64,000 nt of DNA from Kribbella sp. NBC_00382 (GTDB lineage: Bacteria; Actinomycetota; Actinomycetes; Propionibacteriales; Kribbellaceae): NCBI RefSeq assembly GCF_036067295.1, contig NZ_CP107954.1, positions 7,192,001 to 7,256,000 of the forward strand, read 5' to 3'. The translations under genes were made by a program, and so were the position numbers. Positions 33,401 to 44,140 of this stretch are shown here, in pieces (the first letter of the stretch is position 1; each line of letters opens with the position of its first letter). The notes below the pieces were generated by a model that saw only the letters and a list, made by a program, of their open reading frames with translations, did no database searches and was not told where the DNA came from.

Positions 33401-35059
33401 TCACCCGAAGGCCTTTCGATAGGCGGCGTCGCGCCACAGGTCGTCGTGATGGCCGACGGCTCGGACCCGGCCGTGGTCGAGCCAGATGACCAGGTCTGCG
33501 CGGGCTGCGGTGGCGGCGCGGTGGGTGATGATCAGGCGGGTTCGCCGGTGGTGGTCGCCCATCAAGGTTTCGGTGATCTGTCGCTCGGTTGCCGTGTCGA
33601 GGCTGGAGGTGGCGTCGTCGAGGATGAGCAAGCGTTCGGCTGCCCACGCCCTGGCGAGTCCGAGCCGCTGTGCTTCGCCACCGGACAGCGGTGCCTCGGC
33701 GAGCGGCGTGCGGTAGCCATCGGGCATCCGGCTGACGAACTCATGGACGTGGGTAGCGCGAGCCGACGCGAGCAGTTGGTCGGTCGGCACCACGCCGACG
33801 CCGATCGCGTCGCCTACCGTCGACCCGACCAAGGCGGGCCGCTCAAATGCGCACCCCACCGCCTGACGCAACGCCGCGTGGCTCAGCGCGCCCAGCGGAA
33901 CTCCATCGAGCCGTACCTGACCAGAGTCGGGGTCTTGCAAGCGACCGGCGACAGCGGCCAGTACGGACTTGCCTGCACCGCTCGAGCCGACCACCGCCAC
34001 AGCAGCCCCACCAGGCAGGTCCAGGTGAATGCGATCCAGCAGCAGCTCGTCGCCCGCTCGCACAGTGACCTCATCGAAGACCAGCCGACCTGGCCCCACC
34101 GGCAACGAGAGAGCACCGTAGGCAACGGGCAGAGCCGCACTCACCTCGGCCACCCGAGCGATGCCGGCCCGCGCCCGAGCCAGCTGCCCAAGCACTGACG
34201 TGAGGCTGCCCAGACCAGCACCGATCACGGCGTACTGCGCTGCCGCGAAGTACTCGCCCGCCGTGATCCGATGGTCGACCAACTCGATACCTCCGACCGC
34301 CAGGACAGCGATCAGCACCAGCGGACCGACCACGGCTGCCTGTGCTCCCGAGCGGGCCAGTAGCTGCCAGGTCCTCAGCCCACGCGCGTGCAACTCCGGC
34401 AGGAGGCGAAGTATCCGCTCCTCCTCGCGCTGAGCCGTCCCCGCGGCCGCAATCGTCCGCAGGCCGGCCAGTGCCTCCGTCAGCGTCGCAGCGATCCGGC
34501 CCTGCGTCTCCTGGTAGGCCAGGCTGATCTCAGCCGTCCGGCGCGCAAACAACCACAGCACGGCGACTACTAGCAACACGCCACCCAGGAAGGCTGCAGC
34601 CAGCCACGGGCTGATGAGCAACAGCAGTACCAGACTCCCGATCGGCGGTACCGCCGCAGTGACAGCCGTGAGTGTCGCCGGACCAGCCCGAACCGCATCA
34701 ACAGCATTGCTCGACACCCGACTGACCAGATCACCAGTGTCGAACTGGCTCACACCACGAGGCCCCGCAGCCAGCACCCGAGCGACCAGCCCGTGCCGGA
34801 GCCACGCCGCCGTCCCAGCCACACAGGCAGTACCGGCAATCACCTCGACGACATCACACAAGATGCCGAGAGCAATCAACCCGCACGCGACCAACACCCA
34901 ACCGCTCGGGTCGAGGTGAGCCGTGGGGCTGATGGCATCCACGGCGCGGCCAAGGACTGCCGGCAGGGCAAGGACGGTGAGGTTGCCCAGCAGGGCGGCG
35001 GCACCGATCAACGGGAGCCAGCCCCGCCCGCGTCGCAGTACCGCGCCGAAGGTGGTCAC
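33401..35059 (-). CDS. ABC exporter subunit (permease-ATPase), lanthipeptide cluster
   Basis: The 552-residue product starts at a GTG overlapping the stop of the prolyl oligopeptidase gene (GTGA at 35056-35059), which shows translational coupling. Six spans (residues about 15-285) are followed by an ATPase with Walker A 'VVGSSGAGKSVLAA', signature 'APLSGGEAQRLGLA' and Walker B 'LLILDDATSSLD'. Asp in place of the catalytic Glu after Walker B suggests one degenerate site, as in asymmetric heterodimeric exporters. The partner is the following gene. Confidence 0.87.
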   Translation of the reverse strand: MTTFGAVLRRGRGWLPLIGAAALLGNLTVLALPAVLGRAVDAISPTAHLDPSGWVLVACGLIALGILCDVVEVIAGTACVAGTAAWLRHGLVARVLAAGPRGVSQFDTGDLVSRVSSNAVDAVRAGPATLTAVTAAVPPIGSLVLLLLISPWLAAAFLGGVLLVVAVLWLFARRTAEISLAYQETQGRIAATLTEALAGLRTIAAAGTAQREEERILRLLPELHARGLRTWQLLARSGAQAAVVGPLVLIAVLAVGGIELVDHRITAGEYFAAAQYAVIGAGLGSLTSVLGQLARARAGIARVAEVSAALPVAYGALSLPVGPGRLVFDEVTVRAGDELLLDRIHLDLPGGAAVAVVGSSGAGKSVLAAVAGRLQDPDSGQVRLDGVPLGALSHAALRQAVGCAFERPALVGSTVGDAIGVGVVPTDQLLASARATHVHEFVSRMPDGYRTPLAEAPLSGGEAQRLGLARAWAAERLLILDDATSSLDTATERQITETLMGDHHRRTRLIITHRAATAARADLVIWLDHGRVRAVGHHDDLWRDAAYRKAFG

Positions 35060-37011
35060 GGGGTCAACCCGGTGTGGAAAGCCAAGAAGGCAAGCATGTC
35101 GGCGGCCAGCCCGACACCCCGGCTGACCGCCGCCGGCAGGTGGCCCGCATCGTGCTCGTACCTCAGCAGGATCGGCCGTGAACCAGTGCTGGCGTGCTGC
35201 AGCGCCGCACACATCTTGCGCGCGTGCAACGGATCGACCCGGGTATCGGCCCCGAAGACCGTGAACAACACCGCCGGATAGTCGACCGGAGCCACCCGGT
35301 GGTACGGCGAATAGGCCAGCAACGCCTTGAATTGCTCAGGATCCTCCACCGACCCGTACTCCCCCACCCACGAAGCGCCGAGCCCCGACTGCTGATAGCG
35401 GACCATGTCCAGCAACGGCGCCGAGCAGACCGCGGCGGCGAACAGTTCCGGCCGCTGGGTGAGAGCCGCCCCGACCAGCAGTCCCCCATTGGACTCACCA
35501 CAGATCGCGAGCTGACCGGGCGTGGTCCAACCGTCCGCGATCAACGTCTCGGCCGCGGCGAGATAGTCGTCGATGACGTTCTGCTTCGAGTCCAGCGTCC
35601 CGGCCCGATGCCACTGATCACCCTGCTCACCACCCCCACGCAGGTTCGCCGTCACGAACACCCCACCGGCCTCCACCCAGGCCAGCGCGAAAGACGAGTA
35701 GCTGGGAGTGAGCGAGAGCCCGAATCCGCCGTACCCGTAAAGCAGCGTGGGACGTGGCTCCCGCTTGCTCTTGCGCGCGAGCACGACCATGCGGACCGGC
35801 GTACCGTCTCGCGATCGGTAGCTGACGTTGCGCGCGTCGATCCTCGGTCCGGCGTCGGGTTCCACCGCCCACGGAGTCACCTGGAGCGTGCGCGCGTCGT
35901 ACCGGTAGACGGTCGGCGGAGTGACGCTGTCGGTGTAGCTGAACCAGACCTCGTGGCCTCCTCCAGGCCGGGTACTGAGGTCGGCGATCGTGCCCGGCCC
36001 GGGCAGCGGTACCCGGTGCAGCCGACGACCGTTTCGCAAGTCGTACGCGGTCAACTCGCTGACGGCATGCCTCATCCGCGCGACGAGCAGCATGCCGTCG
36101 AGGACAGCCAACTGGCTGAGCGGTGCGCCCGGCTCTTCAGCGACCAGTTCTCGCCACTCCTCGTGGCCGGGCTCAACCGGGTCGCCGACGCAGATCCGGC
36201 CGGCGGGCGCGCCGAGGGTCGTCGCGATGTACATCCGGCCGTCCGGTCCCACAGCCAGCGCAGTACGGGCGTCGACGCACTGCTGGGCGACCACCCGGAC
36301 GAAGTCAGGGCGGCTCAGATCGACGATCCAGACATCGTTGCGATCGGCAACTACTGCCGAGATGGTCAGCCATCTGCAGTCAGCGCTGATCTCCAGCCCG
36401 TACGCCGCTTCGCCCGCCAGCACCTGCGCGTCGTCCGGCTGTCCGAGGCGGTGCAGGTACAACCGTCGTGAGCGAACGAAGTAGAAAGACCGGCCGTCCG
36501 TGCGCCAGGCCACCGGGGAGTAGCGGCAGCGGTCGATCGGCCCGTCGACGATCTCACCGGTGTCGACGTCCAGCACCCGTAGTACCGACTCCTCGTTGCC
36601 CTGCGACACCTGGAAGGCCAGCAGCCGGCCGTCCGGCGACGGCTGCCAGCGATCGAGCGTCGTCAGACCGGAGGAGTCGAGACGCATCGGGTCGACCAGG
36701 ATCCGGTCATCGGTCATCAAGACGGGATGTTCCTGGCCGGCGTTCCGTCGCAGGAAGAACTGGCGCGGGCCGCGCCAGGTCGGCGTACCGGTGGTCTCAA
36801 CATCGCTCAGGGCGGCGACGCGAGCCCGGAAGCGGTAGCGGCCGGGCAGGGCGGCAGCTTGCGTGAGCCAGAGTTCGTCCTGCGCCAGCTGCCAGGACTG
36901 CGTCCGGGGATCGGCCGGATCCTCCAGCCAGCGATACGGATCCGCCACCTGGTGGCCGTGCAGGCACTCGACGCCGGCCTGACGCACGGCCTCGGGGTAG
37001 CTCAGGTTCAC
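35056..37011 (-). CDS. Prolyl oligopeptidase (S9A), putative lanthipeptide leader peptidase
   Basis: The 651-residue protein starts at the GTG at 37011 with GGAAGGAG upstream. It opens with the S9A signature 'HGHQVADPYRWLEDPADPRTQ', continues as a seven-bladed propeller (about 70-390) and ends in an alpha/beta hydrolase domain with Ser in 'AICGESNGGLLVG' (near 504), Asp in 'FGADTRVDPLHARK' (near 588) and His in 'RYEHDAGHL' (near 621), all intact. No signal peptide is seen, so it acts in the cytoplasm. In the flavipeptin system a prolyl oligopeptidase removes part of the class III leader after a proline; here the precursor's only leader proline is Pro12. It follows the precursor gene behind a hairpin. 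Confidence 0.9.
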   Translation of the reverse strand: MNLSYPEAVRQAGVECLHGHQVADPYRWLEDPADPRTQSWQLAQDELWLTQAAALPGRYRFRARVAALSDVETTGTPTWRGPRQFFLRRNAGQEHPVLMTDDRILVDPMRLDSSGLTTLDRWQPSPDGRLLAFQVSQGNEESVLRVLDVDTGEIVDGPIDRCRYSPVAWRTDGRSFYFVRSRRLYLHRLGQPDDAQVLAGEAAYGLEISADCRWLTISAVVADRNDVWIVDLSRPDFVRVVAQQCVDARTALAVGPDGRMYIATTLGAPAGRICVGDPVEPGHEEWRELVAEEPGAPLSQLAVLDGMLLVARMRHAVSELTAYDLRNGRRLHRVPLPGPGTIADLSTRPGGGHEVWFSYTDSVTPPTVYRYDARTLQVTPWAVEPDAGPRIDARNVSYRSRDGTPVRMVVLARKSKREPRPTLLYGYGGFGLSLTPSYSSFALAWVEAGGVFVTANLRGGGEQGDQWHRAGTLDSKQNVIDDYLAAAETLIADGWTTPGQLAICGESNGGLLVGAALTQRPELFAAAVCSAPLLDMVRYQQSGLGASWVGEYGSVEDPEQFKALLAYSPYHRVAPVDYPAVLFTVFGADTRVDPLHARKMCAALQHASTGSRPILLRYEHDAGHLPAAVSRGVGLAADMLAFLAFHTGLTP

Positions 37012-37032
37012 ACGGCGCTCCTTCCAGCAAGC

Positions 37033-37067
37033 GGTCCCGGGCGGGCTGTCGGATCCCGCCCGGGACC
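37033..37067 (-). terminator. Attenuator hairpin between precursor and peptidase genes
   Basis: A perfect 13-bp inverted repeat (ggtcccgggcggg at 37033-37045 and its complement at 37055-37067, 9-base loop) lies 10 bp after the precursor stop and 22 bp before the peptidase start. Partial termination here would give more precursor message than processing-enzyme message. There is no T-run. Confidence 0.75.
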
Positions 37068-37076
37068 TATGGGTGC

Positions 37077-37211
37077 CTAGTGGCACAGCACCAGGCTGAC
37101 GTTGCTCGGGGTCTGGGACGCGCAGCCGAGGACGGTCAGCGTGCTGCCGCCGCCACCGTGACCGCCGCCTCCAGTCGGAGCGTCGAGACCTTGCAGGTCG
37201 AGAAGTGCCAT
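37077..37211 (-). CDS. Class III lanthipeptide precursor peptide, 44 residues
   Basis: Translating the minus strand from the ATG at 37211 gives a 44-residue peptide. The leader starts MALLDLQGLDAP: residues 3-7 (L-L-D-L-Q) match the conserved leader helix motif of class III precursors. A Gly/His linker (14-22) follows. The core region has two ring motifs: Ser23-x2-Thr26-x3-Cys30 and Ser36-x2-Ser39-x3-Cys43, the pattern that yields labionin or lanthionine rings. His44 is the last residue. The ribosome site AAAGGAGGTG is perfect and lies within the last codons (Gly-Lys-Glu-Val-stop) of the synthetase gene. Pro12 is a likely cut site for the downstream prolyl oligopeptidase. Similarity to flavipeptin is from the layout; I could not compare sequences. 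Confidence 0.9.
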   Translation of the reverse strand: MALLDLQGLDAPTGGGGHGGGGSTLTVLGCASQTPSNVSLVLCH

Positions 37212-37214
37212 GTT

Positions 37215-39764
37215 CTACACCTCCTTTCCAGGCTCGAAGGGATCGGACGACGGGACGCGTCCGAGGAACGGGAGAGCCACCGGCTGCTCGTGCAGCGCGG
37301 CTCCGAGGGCCAGCAGGACACCGGCCGAGCCCGTCGCGAGATCCATCGACAGGCGCAGCAGCTGGTTGCCGGGGAACGCCAGCCCGTCGGCGTACGGGAG
37401 CGCGTGCCAGCCGAGGCCGGCGATCAGCTGTTCCTGGACGGTCGGGTCGAGCTGGGTTGCGGCGAGCAGGAGACCGGCTCGGCCCATGAAGAGGCCGGGC
37501 TGCACGAAGTACCCGCAGTGGGTAACCTTCCGCAGGGACTCGAGGGCCGGGGCGAGCTCTTCGTCCGGGCGGTGGCGCAGGTAGCGGTCGAGCACTAGGG
37601 CGATACCGACAGAGCCCTCTTCGAGGTACGGGAGCGTTCGCCAACCCTGGTTGACCTGCAGCATGCCGTGGTCGTCCGTCGTGCAGCGACGCAGGTCTTG
37701 CTGCAGGGCGATCCGCGCGAGGTCGAGCAGACCGCTGTCGCCGGAACGCTCATAGGCGTGCAGGAACAGCAGCGCCGGTCCCGACGATCCGAACATCAGC
37801 CCGGCCCGCGGGCGCCCTTCGCCACTGAGCTCGGGGACGTCAGCAGGTCCACCGAGGCGATCGGCGACCTGGTCTACGACGCGGGTCGCGGCCGCGAGGA
37901 CGGCCGGCTCGGCGGCGAAGTCGTACAGGTTGAGGCCGATGCCTGCCAGGCCGGAGTACAGGCCGAGCTCCTGCACGTCGACAGGTTGCATCAGGCAACG
38001 GTCGATCGCGTCGAGGGCATCCTGCCGGTAGCCGAGCTCGTTCAGCGCAAGGGCAATCCCGTGGAGCCCGCTGTAGAGTCCAGCGCCGATCCCCGAGTCG
38101 TGGGCATGCTTGCGCAACCACTGGTCGTACTCCGGAAAGCGCCCGCCCCCACATCGAGCCAGCGCGTACAGCACCCCGGCCGCACCATGCGCCAAGTTCA
38201 CGCCACCACCCGGCTCGAACTGCTGGATGTCCCCCGGGAACAGCCGATCCTCCCGCTCCGGCGTAGCGCTCGCGATGATCGCCTTGGTCACCGCCGCGCG
38301 CACGTCCGGCCACGACTCCTTACCTGGAAGCGGTGGGTCCGGCTGCATCACCGGCTGCTCACCGACGATGGTCGCGACCGCCTGATCGAAGGTTGCCCTA
38401 GGCACCGAGAAGGTCGAGCTGATCTGATCCGCGAGCTGCGCAGCCTTATACGGGTGGAACCGCAGCAACATCGTCGACTGCGGAGCGAACAACCCGAGCG
38501 CCATACAGGCCAAGGCATAGCGGTCCACCTCGACACCCTGGCGATCACTGGGAGCCGCGTAACCGGGGTGGGCCAACGCCGACCGAGCTTGCTCGGTAGC
38601 CAACGTGGCCACCTCGAAGTCGATCAGCACCAGCCGGCCGTCCGCGTCGACGAGGATGTTGCCCGGGTGGAGGTCGTTGAAGACCACCCCACGCTCATGC
38701 AGCGCTGCAACCGCCAGCGACACATCGGCGAGCACCCCGAGCGCCCATGCGGCATACAACTTCAGCTCCTCGACCGAAGCATCCGGCCGAGTCAGCGGAT
38801 AGCGCCGGACGATCAACCGCTGCAGGGGATTCGAGTCGACGAACTCCTGCACCAGGAAGTGATGGTCCCCGAGCGTGAAGTAGTCGTGGACAGCCGGTAC
38901 GACGTCCAGCCCCGCCAGCCGTTGCAGGATGTCGCGTTCATGCCCGACCCGAGCGACCGCGTCCCGCCCGATCACGTCCAGCCCGGCCAGCGGCCGGCCT
39001 TCCTTCAGTACGACCTTGACCTCGCTGTCGCGGTGATGCCCGAGGTACACGCCACCGCCGTTGGAGAACTGGATCACGCTCTCGATCACGTACGCCAGCT
39101 CGTTGGTGGTCACCGCGTTGCGGGCCTCCAGATGCGGCTCCAGGAACGACGGCAGCGACACCCAGGAGGGGACCGAGAAGGTCGGCCAACGGACATCGGG
39201 CACCAGGCGGCCTTCGGCATCCGCCAGCGCGTAGACCCGTTCACCGCTGTCCGACAGGCAGTACCGGGTGACGAACGCGCCGTACCGGACGAAGAGCGGG
39301 CCGGTCGCGTAGCGCAGATCGCTCAGGATGTACGGTCCCTGGACTCCGGCGAGCAGCCCATCCAGCTCCTTGAGGACGAGCTCGAGCTGGGCGTCGTCGG
39401 CCGGATAGATGGTGACGAGCTTGCCGCTGGACCCGCGGGCGGCCGCCTTCGAGTTGAGCATGACCGCGACGGGCTTGCTGCGAAGGAACTTGAAGGCCAG
39501 ACCGCGCGGAACGCAGTACTCCCAGATCGCGGCGATCGCCCGCTCGGCATCGTCGAGGCCGGCGGACACGTGGATCTTCCAGCCCTGCTGGGGAAGCTCG
39601 GCCTCCGACGGCGCGTAGTGCATCCAGACGTCGCCCGCGTAGTGGTCCCATCCACTCGGGATCGGCCGAGCGCAGGCGGCGAAGTCCGGATCCTCGGCGC
39701 CACGGTTGGTCGGGGTGTCGTAGAACAGTCGATCAGCGAGGCAGTAAAGCTCGTACTGCTCCAT
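37215..39764 (-). CDS. Class III lanthionine synthetase LanKC
   Basis: The 849-residue protein begins at an ATG preceded by GGAGGTCGGG. It has the three-domain layout of class III synthetases: an N-terminal phospho-Ser/Thr lyase region (about 1-210), a Ser/Thr kinase-like domain (about 225-490, with 'FNDLHPGNILVD' near 361 and 'LVLIDFEVA' near 381), and a LanC-like cyclase (about 515-840). The Cys-Cys-His zinc ligands of LanC are not evident in the expected C-terminal segments ('THCGYFVQPGLFMGRAG' holds one Cys), which fits class III rather than class IV. The enzyme phosphorylates, eliminates and cyclises Ser/Thr and Cys in the precursor. The precursor start lies 3 bases past its stop. Confidence 0.93.
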   Translation of the reverse strand: MEQYELYCLADRLFYDTPTNRGAEDPDFAACARPIPSGWDHYAGDVWMHYAPSEAELPQQGWKIHVSAGLDDAERAIAAIWEYCVPRGLAFKFLRSKPVAVMLNSKAAARGSSGKLVTIYPADDAQLELVLKELDGLLAGVQGPYILSDLRYATGPLFVRYGAFVTRYCLSDSGERVYALADAEGRLVPDVRWPTFSVPSWVSLPSFLEPHLEARNAVTTNELAYVIESVIQFSNGGGVYLGHHRDSEVKVVLKEGRPLAGLDVIGRDAVARVGHERDILQRLAGLDVVPAVHDYFTLGDHHFLVQEFVDSNPLQRLIVRRYPLTRPDASVEELKLYAAWALGVLADVSLAVAALHERGVVFNDLHPGNILVDADGRLVLIDFEVATLATEQARSALAHPGYAAPSDRQGVEVDRYALACMALGLFAPQSTMLLRFHPYKAAQLADQISSTFSVPRATFDQAVATIVGEQPVMQPDPPLPGKESWPDVRAAVTKAIIASATPEREDRLFPGDIQQFEPGGGVNLAHGAAGVLYALARCGGGRFPEYDQWLRKHAHDSGIGAGLYSGLHGIALALNELGYRQDALDAIDRCLMQPVDVQELGLYSGLAGIGLNLYDFAAEPAVLAAATRVVDQVADRLGGPADVPELSGEGRPRAGLMFGSSGPALLFLHAYERSGDSGLLDLARIALQQDLRRCTTDDHGMLQVNQGWRTLPYLEEGSVGIALVLDRYLRHRPDEELAPALESLRKVTHCGYFVQPGLFMGRAGLLLAATQLDPTVQEQLIAGLGWHALPYADGLAFPGNQLLRLSMDLATGSAGVLLALGAALHEQPVALPFLGRVPSSDPFEPGKEV

Positions 39765-39865
39765 CCCGACCTCCTCGTGGTGAACAACCCGTCGTCACAT
39801 GGTGTGTCCCCTTGAGCGCTCCGCGTAGTGCCTGCCGTCACGACCGAGGTGTGAGGAATGCGTCC

Positions 39866-39881
39866 GATACTCCTGCGTATC
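39866..39881. promoter_or_regulatory. Inverted repeat gatac-N6-gtatc upstream of the synthetase gene
   Basis: The repeat lies about 100 bases upstream of the LanKC start in the 262-bp gap before it, where the cluster promoter should be. It is a candidate binding site for the cluster's LuxR-type regulator; no clear -35/-10 pair was identified. Confidence 0.35.
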
Positions 39882-40026
39882 TCAGCCGCCGGGCGTGTAA
39901 TCACCCACCTCTCTACTGAACTTGGCGTCGTGAAGAGGCGGCTGTTCGGCTTGCGGTCACAGCTTTCGTTCGAGTGACAACTGGTCTTGGCAGCGGCCGA
40001 GCCCAAGCCCCTGGGGTGCTACCTAG

Positions 40027-40896
40027 TCAGCGGATAGATCGGACGGTATCTGAGCCTTCGCGCTGAGTGTCCGCAGCGAAGCGGAGTATGGCGGAGGCGA
40101 CTCCGCCCGGGTTGTCTGCTGGTGGAAGGTGCGCGCTGTCGGGCAGGAGTTCGAATTTGGCTTCGGCGATGGTGCCGGTGACGGCTCGGCTCGTCGACGC
40201 GGGCACGACTGGATCGAGCCCGCCGGCCAGTACGAGCAGCGGTATTCGAGTCGCTATCAGATTGGTGGAGTCGGGAGGCGGCGCGGATGCGTGGCGGCCA
40301 CCGACAAGGCGAGCGGCGGGAGAGCTGGTGGCGTCGAAGCGAGCGAGTGCCTCACAGGCCAGGGCGTATGACTCCGGATCGGTGGCGGCCAGCGAGTGCA
40401 GCAAGCGTTGGGCCGCCTGGGGGTGGCGCTCGGTGAAGCCGGAGGCGAACCAGCGGGCGGGGGTGGCTGCCAAGACGGCCTCAATGCCGGCGTGGCGGAC
40501 CAGACTGGCGCGTTCCAGCCACGCTTCGGGTGTTCCGATGCGAGGTCCGCTGGCGATGGCGATCGTGCCGCAGAAGGGTTCTGGGCGTAGGGAGAATTCG
40601 TAAGCAAGCGTTCCGCCTAGGGAGACGCCTGCGTACCAGCAGCGACGGTCGGCCGCGTTCTCCACTGCGATGCGGCGGACTGCGTCGACGAGGTCGGCCA
40701 CGTCGAAGGCGGTGGTGGCGGGGTTGCCGCGACCGTGGCCGGGCAGATCCCAGCCGATCACCTCGAAATGGGAGCCGAGCAGGGTTGCGGTCTCCTGCCA
40801 TAGGGCCTCGATCGCCGTCCCTAGTGAGGGACCGACGATCAGGAGGTCCTTGGCGTTCGGCTCGCCAGCCAGGCGTGTGGTCGATAGGAGAACCAT
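40027..40896 (-). CDS. pcaD: Alpha/beta hydrolase, probable 3-oxoadipate enol-lactonase
   Basis: The 289-residue alpha/beta hydrolase has 'LLIVGPSLGTAIEALWQE', 'VIGWDLPGHGRGN', the nucleophile elbow 'YAGVSLGGTLAYE' and a C-terminal 'LPDSAHLPPADNPGG' with the catalytic His. The 'SLGT' opening and length resemble PcaD. It is the last gene of an operon that encodes muconolactone isomerase, an intradiol dioxygenase and a muconate cycloisomerase, so hydrolysis of 3-oxoadipate enol-lactone completes the ortho pathway. The next enzymes (3-oxoadipate CoA transferase and thiolase) are not in the window. Confidence 0.8.
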   Translation of the reverse strand: MVLLSTTRLAGEPNAKDLLIVGPSLGTAIEALWQETATLLGSHFEVIGWDLPGHGRGNPATTAFDVADLVDAVRRIAVENAADRRCWYAGVSLGGTLAYEFSLRPEPFCGTIAIASGPRIGTPEAWLERASLVRHAGIEAVLAATPARWFASGFTERHPQAAQRLLHSLAATDPESYALACEALARFDATSSPAARLVGGRHASAPPPDSTNLIATRIPLLVLAGGLDPVVPASTSRAVTGTIAEAKFELLPDSAHLPPADNPGGVASAILRFAADTQREGSDTVRSIR

Positions 40897-40928
40897 GGTT
40901 CCTGTCTCGCAGTGAGAGATCAGCCGAT

Positions 40929-41243
40929 TCAGTCCGTTCGATCCGCGGACGGGTCAATCGGGTGTCGGTCGATGGCGGAGGGGTGCTGGGTGAGGGCTGT
41001 GATTTCGATGTCCATGAACGGGAACAGCGGCAGCGACCAGAGCACGTCGTGCAGCTCGTCGGTGGACGAAACATCGAAGATGCTGACGTTGCTGTAGCGG
41101 CCGACGACACGCCACAGGTGGACCCAGACGCCGTCGCGCTGCAATTGCTGAGCGCGCTGCCGTTCTTCATCGACGAGGCGTTGTCGTTCGGCCGGGTCTA
41201 GGTCGTGCGGGATCGCGACGTCCATGCGGACGTGGAACATCAT
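40929..41243 (-). CDS. catC: Muconolactone delta-isomerase
   Basis: The 104-residue protein has the usual CatC length plus a short tail. The start 'MMFHVRMDVAIPHDLDPAERQRLVDEERQRAQQLQRDG' with 'VHLWRVVGRYSNVSIFDV' and 'LHDVLWSLPLFPFMDIEITALTQHPSAI' matches the ferredoxin-like fold of this isomerase, which turns (+)-muconolactone into 3-oxoadipate enol-lactone. It lies 27 bp after the dioxygenase gene and 32 bp before the lactonase gene. Either of two adjacent ATG codons (41243, 41240) could be the start. Confidence 0.92.
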   Translation of the reverse strand: MMFHVRMDVAIPHDLDPAERQRLVDEERQRAQQLQRDGVWVHLWRVVGRYSNVSIFDVSSTDELHDVLWSLPLFPFMDIEITALTQHPSAIDRHPIDPSADRTD

Positions 41244-41270
41244 GGGTTCTCCGTCCGGAGTCCTGGACCT

Positions 41271-43245
<1,975 letters not shown>

Positions 43246-43327
43246 GGGCTGTCTCCGAGTCGGACCGTGGCCCGGTCCCCGCCCCGCAGGCAGCGAGCGG
43301 GGACCGGTTTGGCGAATGGAGGCGGGT

Positions 43328-44140
43328 CTAGCCGAGGAACTCGTCGACGGCCGTGACCGTGTCGGCGTACTTCTCCACTTGGGGGATGTGTCCGCAGTCG
43401 TCGATGATGGCGACCTTGCTGCCGGCCACCGCGTTGGCGAAAGCGTCGGCGTAGGCCACGTTGACCAACCGGTCATCTCGGCCCCACACGACCAGCGTGC
43501 GAACACTGATACGGTGCAGCCGCTTGCGTAGCCCGCGGTCGGGGATGGGGAAGGCGAACTTGCCGGTGCACCCGAAAGCCCACACCATGCCTGCGATGGC
43601 GGCGATCTGCTGGTCGGGGTCTTCTGGCATGGCGAGCATCGCCTGGGCTGCGGCGCTGGACGGGTCGTGGAAGAGCAAAGCGGGCAGCTTGTCGGGAGGC
43701 GTGATGATCCAGTTGGCCGGTGGGTGATCTTCCAGCCAGAGGCCGATCGGGTCGAGGAGGACCAAAGCGGAGGGCAGGTCGGGGAAGGTCGAGGCGAGCT
43801 CGGCGGCAAGCATGCCGCCGAAGGATTGTCCGACCACGACCGGTTTGGTGAGGCCGAGTTTGCGGACCAGCTCCTCATAGGCGAGCACCACGTCGCCGAG
43901 GTCGTCGATGTTGTGGATGGCATGCGGGTCACCAACGCTGGTGCCAGGGAACTCAGGGGCGTACACCGTGTATCGCTCGGCGAGATGGCTCAGGAACGGG
44001 TCCCATGCCAGCCCTGCGGCAGGGTGCAGGTACAGCAGCGGTGTGCCGGCGCCGGCCACCTTGACCCGCATGGTGATCTTCCCGTTCCAGACCGAGATGA
44101 TCTCCTCGGTGATGGTCGGCTCGGTCGCCTGGGTACTCAT
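43328..44140 (-). CDS. Alpha/beta hydrolase
   Basis: The 270-residue hydrolase has 'LLYLHPAAGLAWDPFLSHL', 'VYAPEFPGTSVGDPH', the nucleophile elbow 'VVGQSFGGMLAAELA', an acid in 'VVWGRDDRLVN' and His in 'DDCGHIPQVEK'. Its start overlaps the stop of the luciferase-like monooxygenase gene (ATGA), so they are coupled. It may hydrolyse an ester or lactone made by that monooxygenase and feed the muconate pathway. The substrate is not evident. Confidence 0.82.
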   Translation of the reverse strand: MSTQATEPTITEEIISVWNGKITMRVKVAGAGTPLLYLHPAAGLAWDPFLSHLAERYTVYAPEFPGTSVGDPHAIHNIDDLGDVVLAYEELVRKLGLTKPVVVGQSFGGMLAAELASTFPDLPSALVLLDPIGLWLEDHPPANWIITPPDKLPALLFHDPSSAAAQAMLAMPEDPDQQIAAIAGMVWAFGCTGKFAFPIPDRGLRKRLHRISVRTLVVWGRDDRLVNVAYADAFANAVAGSKVAIIDDCGHIPQVEKYADTVTAVDEFLG

